Assembly: GCA_002150815.3 (NCBI GenBank)
Contig: NDFF03000091.1
Coordinates: 186,001 to 250,000 of the forward strand
Length of the DNA: 64,000 bases
Direction of reading: 5' to 3'
Origin: Grammothele lineata
Lineage: Eukaryota; Basidiomycota; Agaricomycetes; Polyporales; Polyporaceae
Below are positions 11,725-26,415 of this stretch, in pieces (position 1 is the first letter of the stretch; each line of letters begins with the position of its first letter). The translations under genes were made by a program, and so were the position numbers. Under the pieces are notes generated by a model. That model had not been told where the DNA came from, ran no database searches, and saw only the letters and a program-made list of their open reading frames with translations.

Positions 11725-12375
11725 TCGCGCCGCTATTGGCGCGTCGCACCTCGAAGGAGCACTTCACGTCGTATCTCGCAGCAGCACTTCGGCCTTCCCC
11801 GCCCCCGCCCCCGCTCCTGCCACCCACCTATCTCTCATCTCGCCATCTTAGCTTCTGTCTTGACACGCATGGATCCCCCTTTCGGCCTGTACCATTACCA
11901 TCTTACCACTTTACCACCACGCCGGGCCCGCCCCGTCGTGCACACCCACACTCCCTATCCTTATTGCTGGACGTTTTCTCACCTCTCATTGGCCCGCGCG
12001 GCGTACCTCGCACTCTCGCCGTCTCGTAGTCGCATCACATGTCAACCAGCCCGTACGTAAAGAGCACCCCTATAAGAGCGGAATACACAACGCGTGTACA
12101 TCGGAGAACGCACTACAATTCGTCATCTCCTCTCCTCCAATTCGTCATCGGCGGCGATGGGGAAGGGCAGCGGCCAATCGCGCGCGCCGTCCACTCGCGT
12201 CCTCGCGTCGTCCTCCGCCCTCCGTGATTGGCGGACGGCGGGCATGTGCATGTGCACGAGCATGTGTGTCGTTAGCAGTCAGATTTACATAGCGGGTGAG
12301 TAGAGTTGCGCAGATAGAGGCAATGCGATCGAGGCATCGACGTGCGCCCCCGGAGATGAAGGGGGCGGCGCCGCG
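11725..12375. other. Convergent intergenic region, 651 bp, with CCAAT boxes
   Basis: Both flanking genes end here, so no promoter is needed for them. Even so CCAAT/ATTGG pentamers occur at about 12137, 12174 and 12227. No gene recognised. Confidence 0.45.
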
Positions 12376-14183
12376 TTAGACTTGCCCGACGACCACATTC
12401 GGGCCCTCTCGAGCGTGCACGTACTCGGGCGCGCGTGGGTCGAGCTTGCCCTGCTCCTCCGCTGCGATATGCCAAGCCCGAAGCCGACGCCGTCAGCCAT
12501 ACACACTGCACCGAGATCGAGAGAGAGCGCGAGCCGGACGTACGCGTAGCGTGCCAGAAATAGATGATAAGGCCGGAGATGACCACGGCGAAGGCGACGA
12601 AGTACAGCCAATAGACGGTGTAGTGCTGTGGGAGAAAGAGGGAGGATAACGCCCGGGGCGAAGAGGCTCGCGTCAGCCAATCGTCGCGCGTGCTTCATTT
12701 CCGAGGCGAACGCAGGGCGCGGCGGCGAACGCCGAGCGAAGGACAGGGGGAAGGGAAGAACGCGGGGGGACGCACGTAGAGGAAAAGGCCGAAGAGGAGG
12801 CCGTAAAAGTCGGAGGAGAGCAGGCTCAGGTTGTAATAGGCGGACGAGGCCATGCGGTACAGGATCGGGGCGACGGTGTAGAGGATGAACATCGCCGCGG
12901 TGTAAGCGACGAGCAACCCGACTGGACGGCCGCGGCGATTGGTTGAGTTGGGTTGGGTTGCGGTCGGCGGAAGTCAGTTCCCGTTTTCGAGGACGCTGAT
13001 TGGAGAAGGGGTGGAATGAATACTCACTCGTCACGCCGTTCCAGCTCGCAGTGGTCATGGCCTTGTGCTCAAGGCCCGCCGCTTGGATGCCGTTGATGAG
13101 CACGCCCCACATTCCGAGCTGTCCGACAACCTCGTAGAGCGGCGACCGCCGAACGAAGAATTCCTCAGTCGCGTTCGCTAAATGTGAAGGTTGGCATCCC
13201 GAGTCCGAGATACAGATAGAATGACTCAGAACTCACTAAAACCGTACAACGAGGCACCGACGAGCATGAAGACGTCGCCCTTGGCACGGCTAAGTGCTGG
13301 CCAATCTTTGTCCGTGATTTCATCGGACGCGACGAGCATTCCGAGTCCACCGACGCAGATGAAGATGCCCTGTAGGCGCACGGTGAGCCTCGGAGGCCGA
13401 GGCGGAGGAATTAGCGAATGAGAACACGTACAAGAAGTTGCGTCCAATGATATTTGGGGCGCATATACACCCAACAGAAGAAGAGGCAGACGGGGATGGC
13501 CCACGCGTCGAGCAGCATGCACGATAGAAGCGTGGTGTACTCGTATGCCTTAACCACTAGGAAATTTCCCTCGACGTCGCAAGCGGCCAGAATGAAGTCT
13601 GCGGAGCCATATGGTATGTTGGTCACACGGACAGGGATTGGAGGGTAGGAAGGGAGATGCGTACATTTCCAGCCGTCTTTGTAAATCATCTTCAGCCATC
13701 CTACAAATCCGTCTTTCCAGAACGATCAGCGGCGGTCTTGGGTGGATATGATTGGTCGCGCACTCACATCTGTATATGGTGTACGGCGTATAGATAACGA
13801 ATAACGAGAAGTATCTAGCGTAGCTCGGGGTGAGCTCACTCCGACTCGATCGCACGTAACACTTACAAGAAGAACGTCTGGGTCGTGGGAAGAGCCCAGT
13901 TCCGGTTCACAAGCTCCGTAGTCGTAACGTTGGTGCAAGTAATGCACAAAGAGACGATTTGACCTGCGAGAAGGGACAGGAGGAAACGCTTGGTCCAGAT
14001 ACTGGCAAAACGCCTGCCAAGACTCGCGAAGAAGGCTCCTGGAGATGAGTAGTCCAGAGGAGGTCGCGTCGCGGCCTCTTCGCTGGTCAAAGTTGGGAGG
14101 CCGACAATAGAAGGGCCATCTTCATACGGAGGAGGGACCTCCTCCGCAACGTCTATTTTCTTGTCCGGGGTGAGGTTCGACAT
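12376..14183 (-). CDS. SLC35F1/F2-type membrane transporter (DUF914 family)
   Basis: Member of the drug/metabolite-transporter-like SLC35F group in endomembranes or plasma membrane; the substrate is not known. Starts MSNLTPDKKIDVAEEVPPPYEDG with a roughly 70-residue cytosolic N-terminus, then about ten hydrophobic segments, including KRFLLSLLAGQIVSLCITCT, LLSCMLLDAWAIPVCLFFCWVY, GIFICVGGLGMLVASD, IGLLVAYTAAMFILYTVAPILY and YWLYFVAFAVVISGLIIYFW. Diagnostic stretches are DVEGNFLVVKAYEYTTLLSCMLLD and NATEEFFVRR followed by YEVVGQLG. The last exon (PEEQGKLDPRAPEYVHAREG...VVVGQV) is short and cytosolic. Eight or nine exons, each with GT-AG borders. Divergent from U2AF with 440 bp between starts. 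Confidence 0.85.
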
Positions 14184-14623
14184 GGTGCTTGTCCGCTTGA
14201 ACGAGGACTTAGAACGTATGCGGATTGGAACCGGGTAGGCTTTTCAGGAGCAGGGGAAAAGCCTAAGAAAAAGCCTGGAGCCTGAGGGCGCGACGGTCAG
14301 TCCCTTAAGGATGAGCGAGGGGAGCTGTGTGAGGAGACGAGCAAACCCTTGGCGGACGGAACTCAGCTCGACGTCTCGCCTAGTCCGTTTGATCGACAGT
14401 TCTGCTATCGCGAAGGAAGCAATTTGTTATCAGTTAGCCTATATCGGGTAGCTGGTGCCTGATAATTGACAGTATCCTCAAATTTAACTGGACTTGTCTG
14501 GGCTTATCCCTACTTGTTTAGTTCGTATTGTGGCATCGTTCTCACGCGCGAGGAGGTTGGACGCGTGGGTCCGGTGGCAGCGCTAGACATTGCTCCGCCT
14601 CTCACCACCACCTGTCTTCAGTC
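14184..14623. other. Divergent promoter region between SLC35F-type gene and U2AF
   Basis: 440 bp separate the two start codons. No clear TATA box; the flank of the U2AF side carries GC-rich boxes near 14540-14570. Nothing else recognised. Confidence 0.4.
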
Positions 14624-17161
<2,538 letters not shown>

Positions 17162-19982
17162 TCTGATAGGACCGTCCGCGGTCAAGCGAGGGTACGGTCA
17201 CATGGCGTGTTGGGTGCGCGGCGAATCACGAACCGTGGGCCCCCTCCCTCGCTCTCATTGGCCCCTGCTCTTGTTCCTGCTCCTGCTCCTGAGTGTGTAC
17301 CGGTCGATGCGTGTATGTACGTTGTATCCTGCTTGTGCTATCCCAAATCTGTCTCCTGCACTGAATCGACGATTTCTGGAAGCGTTCATGGGGCGTACGG
17401 CCCTGCGGGTCTTGCCGGCACTCGCGACCCGTGGTTGGCGCAGCCCAGCACCATGGTTCCCTCCTGTGCCATCTGACGGTGTGTGCGATGGGAAGAAGCG
17501 ACGCTGACTCGACGATGAACTGATGACGGCAGCCTGCCTCGCCCTCTCCTTCTCCAATTGGACGAAATTGCGCGCGCGCGTCGTCGACTCTGCCCATGCC
17601 CAGAGTGGGACGAACAGATTACGCCGCGGCGGGGGCTTCTTGCAAGTTCGCAGTCGCGCGTGGGCGGGCGCTCCGCAGAGCACTGCCCGGCTCACAGCGT
17701 ACACATGAGCAAGTGCTGGGATGGGTGAGAAGGCGACGCGGGCGGACGGGAGACGCACGGAAGATCGCATCGAGCAGGGGCAGCCCGGGGGAGCAGGACG
17801 CGCGCACTCGGGAAGAAGACGCTGCTGCTGGAGAGGCAAGAGGACGAATTGGCTGCAGCCCCTTCGGTGGAACGCACCCGCGGAACGTGGAGGTCGCGTG
17901 TTTCGCGCTCAGAGCATTCAGATGCCTGCCCGAGATGAGAGGAGGAGGGCCCGGAAAGGGAGGCAGTCGACGCGGCAGCTCCCGCCCCGTGGACCGCGGA
18001 CGAATGAGAGCGGGGGTGCGCCGGTGCAGTGGTGATTGGCCTGCCCCGCGTCGCGCGTCTGCGCACGCAGACAGGTCACGCCTTGCCGTCCTGCGAGTGC
18101 GCGGGGGCCAATGGGGGAGGGCATTAACCGCGATTGGCCGTAGGGCGCATCCAGCGCGCTGCCGCCCGTGCGCGCGCGTTCTCACTGGCCAATACGCCGT
18201 CGACGGTGGCCGCCGCGGGCTCTCGCTGTCCACCCCGCCCAGCTCTCTCCGCCGGGAGGTGGCCAATCAGCCAGCGTCCGTCGAGGCTACCGGGTCCGCG
18301 GAGTTGGAGGGCTCTGAAGCTCTGCAGGATCGACGATTTGGACGCGCACGCGGGCCCGAGCCCACCGACCAGTCGCGTCGAGGGGACGCGGGGGCGCCTA
18401 GCGGGTAGTGCGCTGCTTTCCCTCCTGGTCGACTAGTGCCTCCCTGCTTCGCGATAGCTTCGTGGGGCTTCGCGCCGGACGAGGGAACGCGACTGGCCAC
18501 GCCCGGATCTGGCGCAGCGTGCCCGCGCGGGCGGGGACGAACCCGCGCGAAGCGCGGAACGAGCACCTGTGCGCACCTGCTTTCCTCATCCGTCGTGGCC
18601 CACGGCCAGGCGTTGGTCGACGGTCGCGGTCCGCTGATGCCCGAGAGCCCATTGCACCCTCCTCCCCCCAACTTCGTGCGCGATTGGCCATCGGTCGCCG
18701 GCCAATCGCGTGCGCCGGCCGTCCACCTGGGGCTTCCCTGCGTCCGGCGCCGGGCTGCAGCTCTTCGATTCGTCGCTGGGAGGAGATACGTCTCCTGCCC
18801 CGTCCTCCGCCCCGGATCGCGAGTGCGCGAGCGCAAGACTGTCTCTCGCTCCGGCCGCGCGCGAGGCGAAGCTGGCTCCAAGGGCGCGTCGCGCGTGCCC
18901 CCGCGCGATCGGAGACGAGAGCTGGCGTCGAACTTGCATGGATGCGCGCGCCGGCTGTTCCTGGTGCGGCGTGCATCAGTCTGAGCAAACGCGAAGGACT
19001 TGCAGGCAATCAACGAGACGCGTAGAACGAGGCCCATACACGCACACACCGACATGGACGGCGGGGGACACGCGCGCGACAATTAATCACGATCATTACA
19101 CCCGGGAGCGCTCTCAGATGGAGGGACGTTCTCGGAGATGGGCGGACGGGTCGGGGCTCGCGATCGGCGGCTGAGGCGCGGGCGGGCGAGACTAATGGTG
19201 ACAGCGACAGGACGTCGCGGCACTTGCGCCACCGCTCGCCCTGCTCGATGACAGCTGCTTCAATTTCGGCCAGTCTTTTGCCAGACGCGCACCCCGCTCG
19301 GGCGCGGGCGCGACCCGAGCAGGGCTGCCCGCATGCCCCACCAGAAGGGCGGGGGCAGGGCTGGCAGGAACTAGCTGGCGCGCGTGCTGCGTCTTCGTGC
19401 TGTGGTTCTGAATGGCGTCGGTGCGCAGCGGCGAGCAGCTGGCGATCTAACTTTTTCCGTCGCAGCGAGCGCGGGCGCGTCAGAGATTGAATTTTCTGGT
19501 CGTGATGTTCGCGGGATCAAAGGAAGCGGCCAAGGCGGCCTAGGGGAGAACACTCCAGGGCAGCGACTGGCAGCTCGCGTCCCAGAGTCACAGACTCACT
19601 GAGAGTCCCGGGCGCGCAGGGCAGGGAGGCGCGTTGGGCGACGTCAGTGGCCATTCCATCCCCGTCCCTCCGTCGGTCCGCCCGTGCGACGCCGCGACGC
19701 CGCTCGCTCCGCGGATATCGCTCGCGTTCACGCAAAACCCGTTTGGACGCCCACACCACCACTGTCCATCCCCCGTGCGAGCATATAAGAGCCCTGAACG
19801 CCTTCGATTCCCCCTAATCTTCGAACCCGTGCCGCCGATCGCGCTCCGTCGCGCCGACCCGCTCTCGCTTGCACTTCGCCCTCGCTCCTTCGCAGCCCGT
19901 CAGCCACCCACCCGACCACGTACCAGCCACGGCGACCCATCGTCCAACCCCGCTCCCACTCGTAGCCACACGTAGCAACGCC
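17162..19982. other. Gene-free GC-rich stretch, 2.8 kb, dense in CCAAT boxes
   Basis: Long open frames occur on both strands, but they overlap each other, are Arg/Ala/Gly/Pro-rich, and show no domain, as expected by chance in very GC-rich DNA. Seven CCAAT/ATTGG pentamers fall within 670 bp (18035, 18108, 18133, 18189, 18263, 18683, 18702). The last 200 bp form the amidase promoter. Confidence 0.6.
19782..19789 (+). promoter_or_regulatory. TATA box of the amidase gene
   Basis: CATATAAG lies about 195 bp before the amidase ATG at 19983, followed by a pyrimidine-rich leader. Position and sequence fit a core promoter. Confidence 0.55.
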
Positions 19983-22900
19983 ATGTGGCCCCTCTCCTCC
20001 CCGTCCAATTGCGAGCACGTCGCCCGCCGCAAACAGGCGGAACGCGCAGACGCCCTCCGCGGGGCCTCGCCCGGCATGGTCCCAGCCAATGGGGCGCACC
20101 AAGTCTACCTTCGCGCGACGGGTGCGTACCGCGTCCTCTCCCCATCTACCAATTGGCGTTGGCCGAGCGCGGCCTTCGAGTCCTTCTGCGCGGAACATAC
20201 GCCGTCACGCCCTCCCGGCCGTTCTCGCGCAGACGTCACCCGCAGGCCGCGCTAGGTTCGCACGGTGACGTCGTCCGTGCCCGTGCCTGTTCTCATTAAC
20301 GCCTTTTTCGTCTCTCATAGCAAAGGACATCGTCGCCCACATCGCCCGAGGCGAGTGGACCGCGTCCGCCGTCCTCGAGGCCTTCATTGCCCGCGCGGCT
20401 CTCGCCCAGGAGCTCACCAACTGCCTTACGGAAGGTGCGGCTCACGCGACCCGTCTTATGTTTTGCCGTGCTCGTCAGGGACTGACCGCGCGCGCAACAT
20501 TGGCCGATGTGGCTTCTAGTGATGATTGCAGAAGCGCGAGCCGAAGCGAAAGCGCTGGACGCAGAGTTCGCGTCGACAGGACGCCTACGAGGACCCCTGC
20601 ACGGGGTGCCGGTTAGCTTCAAGGACGTCTGTGAGTGAACCGAGGCACCATCTAGGTTCGCTTGAGGCTCACGGGAACGTGTTCGCAGACGACGTCAAGG
20701 GCCACGACACGACGATGGGCTACTCGTCGCGGGCCGGCCAGCCCTCTTCGGCGGATGCGATGGTGCGTAACAATAATATGCAACGGTTGCGCGGGTGCAC
20801 ACTGCGCAGGCGAGTCGGGGCCTGGGCGCCCGTTGAGCAGCACTGCCCCGTCGTCGTTCTCGAATTTCGTCTTGAGGCAGCCGTGGGGGCTGGGTGGCCA
20901 CCTGCGTTCGGTGGGCCTCTCGGGCAGAGAGGTTCGCGGCGGAGGCTGGCGGAGGAGCGTGACGTGAGCCGTTCCTGCCCCGCGCGGTGGGGCCCTCGCC
21001 TTTGTGGCGTCTCCGTGTCTACACCGGGCGCCTCTCTACGCGGGAGCCGACGTTCTCGGAGTGGCTTGGGCCGCGCTCTCTCCGCGCACGCCGCGCGCTC
21101 AGGCCACAGCCCAGGTCCCGCGCAAGCCCTATCTTTGTGTGCACGCGTGCCCGCCACGTTCCCCCGCCGACGGTGTGCTCATCGTGCGCTTCTCCTCCCA
21201 GGTCGTCGAGCTCGTTCGCAAGGCGGGCGGGATCCCATTCACAAAGACCAACGTTCCGCAGTGCATCTTCTTCTTCGAATGTTCCAACCCGGTCTGGGGC
21301 CGCGCCCTCAACCCCTACTCCCGCTCTTACAGCTGCGGGGGCTCTAGTGGCGGCGAGGCTGCCCTTCTCGCTATGGACGGCTCTCCCCTCGGCTGGGGCA
21401 GCGACATCGGCGGCTCCCTTAGGTCAGTTTCCCCGATCCTTTGACATATCGCATCCCGGGCCCACATGCTCGCGCGGCTCTCCCGGTCACGCCCCGACGC
21501 CTGCTGACATCCCGCCCCCGCGCGCGCACGCAGGATCCCCGCCTCGTTCTGCGGTGTCTATTCACTCAAGCCCGCCTTCGGCCGCGTCAGCCTCGCGGGC
21601 GCCCAAGGTTAGTGCGCGCTCGGTCTGCTTCCCTTCCGTTCCATCATCCGCGTCCGGTGCCCTAGGGCGCCACAGCCCACCACACAAAGTCGCTAACCAT
21701 ATCTCGTCTCGCGCAGGCAACTGGTCAGGGTTTGAGGGCATCCGCACGGTCAACGGGCCCATGGGTCGGTGAGTCCACGCGCGAGGCGCGTCCGCCACCA
21801 CGTCAGGGACCAACGCTAACGGCCCCGGTCACCCAACCCAAACCGTCCCTGGAATGCTCCCGGCTGCGCTACACTCTACTCGACGTCCTTCCGGCGCCCG
21901 ACACGCCCTGTGGCTCCTCCCTCCTCCGCGGACTTGCCCTTTTGTCTCTGTGGCACTCCGCCTGCGCGTCTGCTGCCCCACCGCCCACCCGTCCACTCAC
22001 CAACTCGCCCACCCGCTCACCCACTCGCCGCCGCCACCGCCGACATTGCCGCCGGCCTCACGTCGTGCAGGTCCGTGGACGACATCGAGCTCGGCGCGCG
22101 CCTCGTGTTTGGGGAGGCGGCCCCAGGGGACCAGTACCCCGCGCCGCTCCCGTACCGGGACCCAGACATGCCCGAGAAGCTCCGCTTCGGGTACTACCTC
22201 TCTGGTGAGTACGTCACCGCTTTCGAGGCTCTTCTCCCCCAGGAGCTAGCCATTATGGCCGTTATGAACTCCGGCACGCCGCGAACGCGAATATGAACAC
22301 GGGCAGGAACGCGAGCCGCGAGCCACGACCCACCCCACACGCGCCACGCGCGGGGCGCCTGGCTTCTCTTCCCGCTGCTTCGCGGAGCGGCGTTCGTGCG
22401 GCGCGTGCTTCCTGCCCTCCGCTCCTTCCGCCCCGAGCAGGGGCGGGTGGGTGGGTGGACGGAGTGGGATGAGATGGGGGAGGCGCAGGCGTGCCCGACG
22501 ACGGCCTTCGCGGCTTCCGCTCGTCCGTCTCCGAGCCTCAGGGCGGACAGGCGGCGGCGAGTCGTGCAGAGTCGTGCCTGCGGGCAGCAAGGGGGGCAGG
22601 GCTGGGGAGAGAGCAAGGCCATGGATCGCGCTGCCGGAGATGGCGCGGTGTGGGACCCGGACGCGACGCGGAGCGCGAACGCACGCTGACTGCGTCATCG
22701 CTCTGCAGACAACTACGTCAAGCCCTCGCCCGCGAACCAGCGGGCGGTGCTCGAGGCCGTCGACGCGCTCCGCAGGGCCGGCCACGAGTGCGTCGAGATC
22801 GAGGTGCCTGACGGTGCGCGTCCGATCTCGTTTGCGCCGTCGATACCCGTCTAATGTCCGTCTGTGTGTCGCGACCCACGACGCTGCAGCCGCACTCGCC

Positions 22901-24204
22901 ATGGAGATATTTATGAACTTAACGGCCGCAGATGGCTTTAAGACCATCGCCGCCGACCTGGGCAAGGATCCGGTGGTGAGTCTGACTGACGTCGCCGAAC
23001 ATCACGGAGAGCTGAGGTCGCTTTTAGGAATCGGGCGTGTCGTCGCTGCTCCTCGGGCCATGGCTATACGGTGAGTCTGCAGCAGGCCTCAGTGCCTGAT
23101 TCTAGCCGTCCGCTCAACGGAACCCTGACGGATGCACACCCTACGTTCTTCCGCGACGCGCTGGCAGGCTGGGTCCGGAACTCTGTCGCCTTCGTGTTGG
23201 AGAAGGTGATGAAGGACCGCGTTCTCGCCGGCACCGTGCGCTCCGCGAGCACCAAGTCTGTGCACGAGTTCCACAAGGCGACACAGCAGCGCAACGACTA
23301 CGCGCGCATGTTCTCCCGCGAGGTGCGTCTCCCCCGACCCCCCCTCGCCCCGCCCCTGTCCCCGGCCCCGGGCTCGGCCCCTGCCTCCCCCCGTACGCTC
23401 GTCCGATCCCGCCCCGTTCCTGCCTCCGCTACTCCTTCCTCCATCCCACGCCTGCGCCTCGCACGACGCCGGACGTCCCCTCCACCCTCTGCTCTGCGTC
23501 CGCATCTGCATCTGCGTCCGAAGGGGCCCCCTTCTTCTTCGTCCTTCTCATGTTCATTTCCGCCAGGTATGGGACAAGCACCAGCTCGACGGCATCATCG
23601 CACCCACGCTCGCGATCCCGGCGCTACCGCACGAGTGAGTGGGCATGCGCTTTTCTCGTGCGTTTCTCCGCGGTCTCACCGATCTTTGAATTATCTTTCC
23701 CCCCGACCCCCTTTCTGCACTACCGACTCGCCCGCCGATCCTCCCGCTCGCTTGCTCGCCCTGCGCTCCGCCTCTGCTATCCTTGCCATACCACGCTCGA
23801 TTATTTGGGTACGCAAACGCACCAGCTCCTGCCAATACCTTGCGACGATTGCGACGATCGACCTTCTCTACAACGTCGTCGACTCACCCGTCGGCACTTT
23901 GCCCGTGACGCGCGTCGACCCCTCTCGCGACGCCGCAACGGCGGCATGGACGGACCCGCGCGTCGGGCGCGGGCACGGCTCACCCACCGTTGAGCACCTA
24001 CTCTACGGTACCCCAGACGCCCGGGGGATCGGCCGTGGGGGTTTCTACGACGCAGATCGCATGGCGGGCATCCCCGTCGGCGTGCAGGTCGTCGGGCGCG
24101 TGTGGGAGGAGGAGCGGGTCGTCGAGATGATGCGCGTGCTCGACGACGCGCTCGGGCCGCGCGACGTCGGCCGGCCGCTCGTGTGGAACGGTCAGGGGAA
24201 GTAG
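19983..24204 (+). CDS. Amidase-signature family amidase (acetamidase-like), 13 exons
   Basis: Hydrolyses amides to acid and ammonia through a Ser-cisSer-Lys triad; fungal relatives use acetamide and other small amides as nitrogen sources. Exons: 19983-20121, 20321-20434, 20520-20630, 20689-20762, 21202-21422, 21534-21607, 21717-21768, 22071-22204, 22709-22813, 22890-22975, about 23083-23322, 23567-23634 and 23826-24204. They sum to 1797 nt (598 residues), in frame throughout. Catalytic parts seen: Lys in LHGVPVSFKD, the Gly/Ser loop YSCGGSSGGE, and GSDIGGSLRIPASFCG, so the triad is complete. Typical late motifs are YNVVDSPVGTLPVTRVD and AGIPVGVQVVGR. No signal peptide; probably cytosolic. Several introns are long (439, 302, 504 and 244 nt), unlike the rest of the window. 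The acceptor at 23082/23085 is ambiguous by one codon. Confidence 0.85.
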
Positions 24205-26012
24205 CGGCTCGCTGGAGTCTACGGTTCAGGGGTGCCGGTGAGTTGGACGTACGTACAGACGGACGGCGGCGGGGGGTACGGGTTCCGCGCCACGCTCCGA
24301 GAGCTGTGCGCGCGGGTGCACACTCCGCCGTCCGACGTCCGACGCATCCGACGGTGCTCTCCTAAAGTCCGAGGAGGTAGAAGGCACGGTGTCTAGGTGG
24401 GGTGGGCCCCCCGCCTCGTGGCGCGTGCGTGTGCGCACAACCCTCCCCTCCCTCTTCCCCTTCCCCTCCATCCTTCCATTCATTCCCAGGTGTACGATAT
24501 GATTATTGCTCTCTCGGTTTCAGTTTCGGCTCCCTCGGTTCTCACTGCGCACAGCCATAGTGTTGTTCTATCACCCCTCCCCCACCTCTCATGACATCCA
24601 TACGGCGCACTCCACTGTAAGCGCTCACGAACGTAGCGTACGGTTCCTTCTAATTCTCCCAGCCGGCCCCGCTGGCGCGCGCTGATCGCGCCTCGGCGAA
24701 TACGGGTCGCTGGCGCGTCTTAAAGTTGTATCTACTGTACTGCCTACGAGCATCCGGACACTCTCTTAAAAAGAATCACGCTTGCTTAACCACGCCCTCC
24801 CGCATTTCAAAGTCCGACCTCCTGCAGCTGAGCGAGCCCTATCATACTATGTCGCGATCACAACCGTCCGAGCGCGCGCAGCGAGTGCTAGGTTTGTGTC
24901 CTGAAGTACCTAGAGCGGCCGCGATGGGATTAATCTAAAACGCGCGACGCCACCATGGAACGTCTGCGGGGAACGCGAGCGCAGATAGACGATTACCGGC
25001 GGCCTGAACAAGCTTGAGTAACCGGCGGCGGCGGTACGGACGGACGGACGGACGCGGTACCGCACGGGATTATGATTCCCGGAGGGGGGCTGCGGCTCCG
25101 AACGACGCGCAGCGGGCTGGCCGCTGCGGACGGCTAGCTTCCGATTTAGCTTGGGGGTTTCCGTTTTTCGTTCTTCATTTTCATGTCTGAAGCTCAGGAA
25201 CGCAGGGAGTTAACCACACGCGCGGGCGGGCAGTGTGGGCCTCCCATCAGCCGCGACGGGGTCTTCCCATGTCAGAAGGTCTCGCTTAGAGCTGACGATC
25301 GGGCGGGTCCGATTAGCGGTGCGCAGAGCCCCCGACGTGCCTCGGGGCGCGGCCGTCGCGGAGTACGGTGTGCGTTACGCGACGGCTTAATGGGAGGTTA
25401 TACAGTGTCTGCCGGGCTCCGATGTCATTCGTCGGTGGCAACTTTTATTTCGAAACTCTTCAACGCTGAAGCGGGAGGCACGATGCACGAACAGGTCCCG
25501 CGAAAAATGAGCCCGGAGCGCGCTCGGCGGTGCGCCCGTCCGATCCGAGATTGAAAATGGCGAACGGCACACAACATGCTAGAACGCTGCAATCCCGCTA
25601 GGGTTCGCGGTACGCACCATGGCGCCTGGCAGGATTTACGGCAGCACCGCGTTCTCCGATTTGGCTTTCATATGCGGGCGACGGTAAGCGTACGACGGAA
25701 CATGGCAGTTTCTGACACCTTGCACCGTGTATCAGACAGAGTCGACGGCGGGCTCAACTCCGTTGGCCCGATACGTAAACCCCCACGGGAGCTAAAGCGG
25801 ACGAACCAGAGGACGTCCGAAGCGTTCTTGACGGTCCAGAGCACGTACATAGCATTGCTTCCACAAACGAATCACAGGGTGCGGATGCGGGCATGGGACG
25901 CCGCTAGGCCTTGTGCAGACTTAACCTACGTCCTTTCCAGCGCGGCGGTCGGCCTTCCGCTGCTCGATCTGCGACCCTCTCCGAGTCAATGGGCGGTCTC
26001 ACGCGCAGAGCC
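24205..26012. other. Convergent intergenic region, 1.8 kb
   Basis: No gene recognised on either strand. A short tandem run of GGAC units sits near 25038-25054 beside a GGC run, flanked by GGTAC on both sides. Open frames (for example 25576-26016) show no family pattern and end inside the COX23 3' end. Confidence 0.5.
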
Positions 26013-26415
26013 CTAGAAGGGCGGACGCACCCAAGCCTTCTTGCAATCCCGGTACGCCTGGAAGTAGTCCAGGCATTTGTCTCTGTCGTAGTCGTGGTGG
26101 TTCATGCAGTCCATGGACGCCTTGGACGCTTCAGCGCATGGGCTTTGTGCGTAGACACGTGAGTCTCGTTCACGTGGCGGGGTGGAGGAGCACGTACTCG
26201 ACAAACTTCGATACTCCCTTATTCTACCAGCAGGAGAATCGTCAGCCCTCCCACCAAGGCCATGAACGACGTCCTCTCCTCAAATGCGGGGGCCAATTAA
26301 GGGGACGCACTTTGAAATGCTTCATGTACGGCTCGGGCGTCGCGTTTGCCTGAGGGTCGGGCAAAGGCGTAGCCGTAGTCTTGTCGATCCCAGCATCAGT
26401 TGTTCGCGAAGCCAT
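26013..26415 (-). CDS. COX23: Twin CX9C protein Cox23/CHCHD7-like, three exons
   Basis: Small protein of the mitochondrial intermembrane space, imported by the Mia40 disulfide relay and needed for cytochrome c oxidase assembly in yeast. Exons on the minus strand: 26415-26311, a 20-nt microexon 26213-26194, and 26142-26013, giving 84 residues. Seen: an N-terminal polar segment MASRTTDAGIDKTTATPLPD, then the CHCH fold with two perfect CX9C motifs (C-AEASKASMD-C and C-LDYFQAYRD-C) separated by MNHHDYDRDK, ending AWVRPPF. The first exon frame and the CHCH exon join in frame only through the microexon, which is therefore an inference. Divergent from FIS1 with 302 bp between starts. Cox23 rather than another twin-CX9C protein is chosen from the YDRDKC...FFQAYR-like pattern. 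Confidence 0.78.

Noticed and set aside
17596..19082. Overlapping open frames of 200-270 codons on both strands
   Set aside because: They overlap in several frames, are Arg/Ala/Pro/Gly-rich and have no domain or codon pattern; expected by chance in GC-rich DNA.
22976..23092. Apparent frameshift or 22-nt intron in the amidase, from a hydrophobic frame ending GPWLYG at 23070
   Set aside because: A single canonical intron from 22976 to 23082 or 23085 joins the exons in frame and the total is divisible by three, so no break is needed.
24205..26012. Possible gene at 25576-26016
   Set aside because: No domain, no start context, overlaps the COX23 3' end and reads as random sequence.
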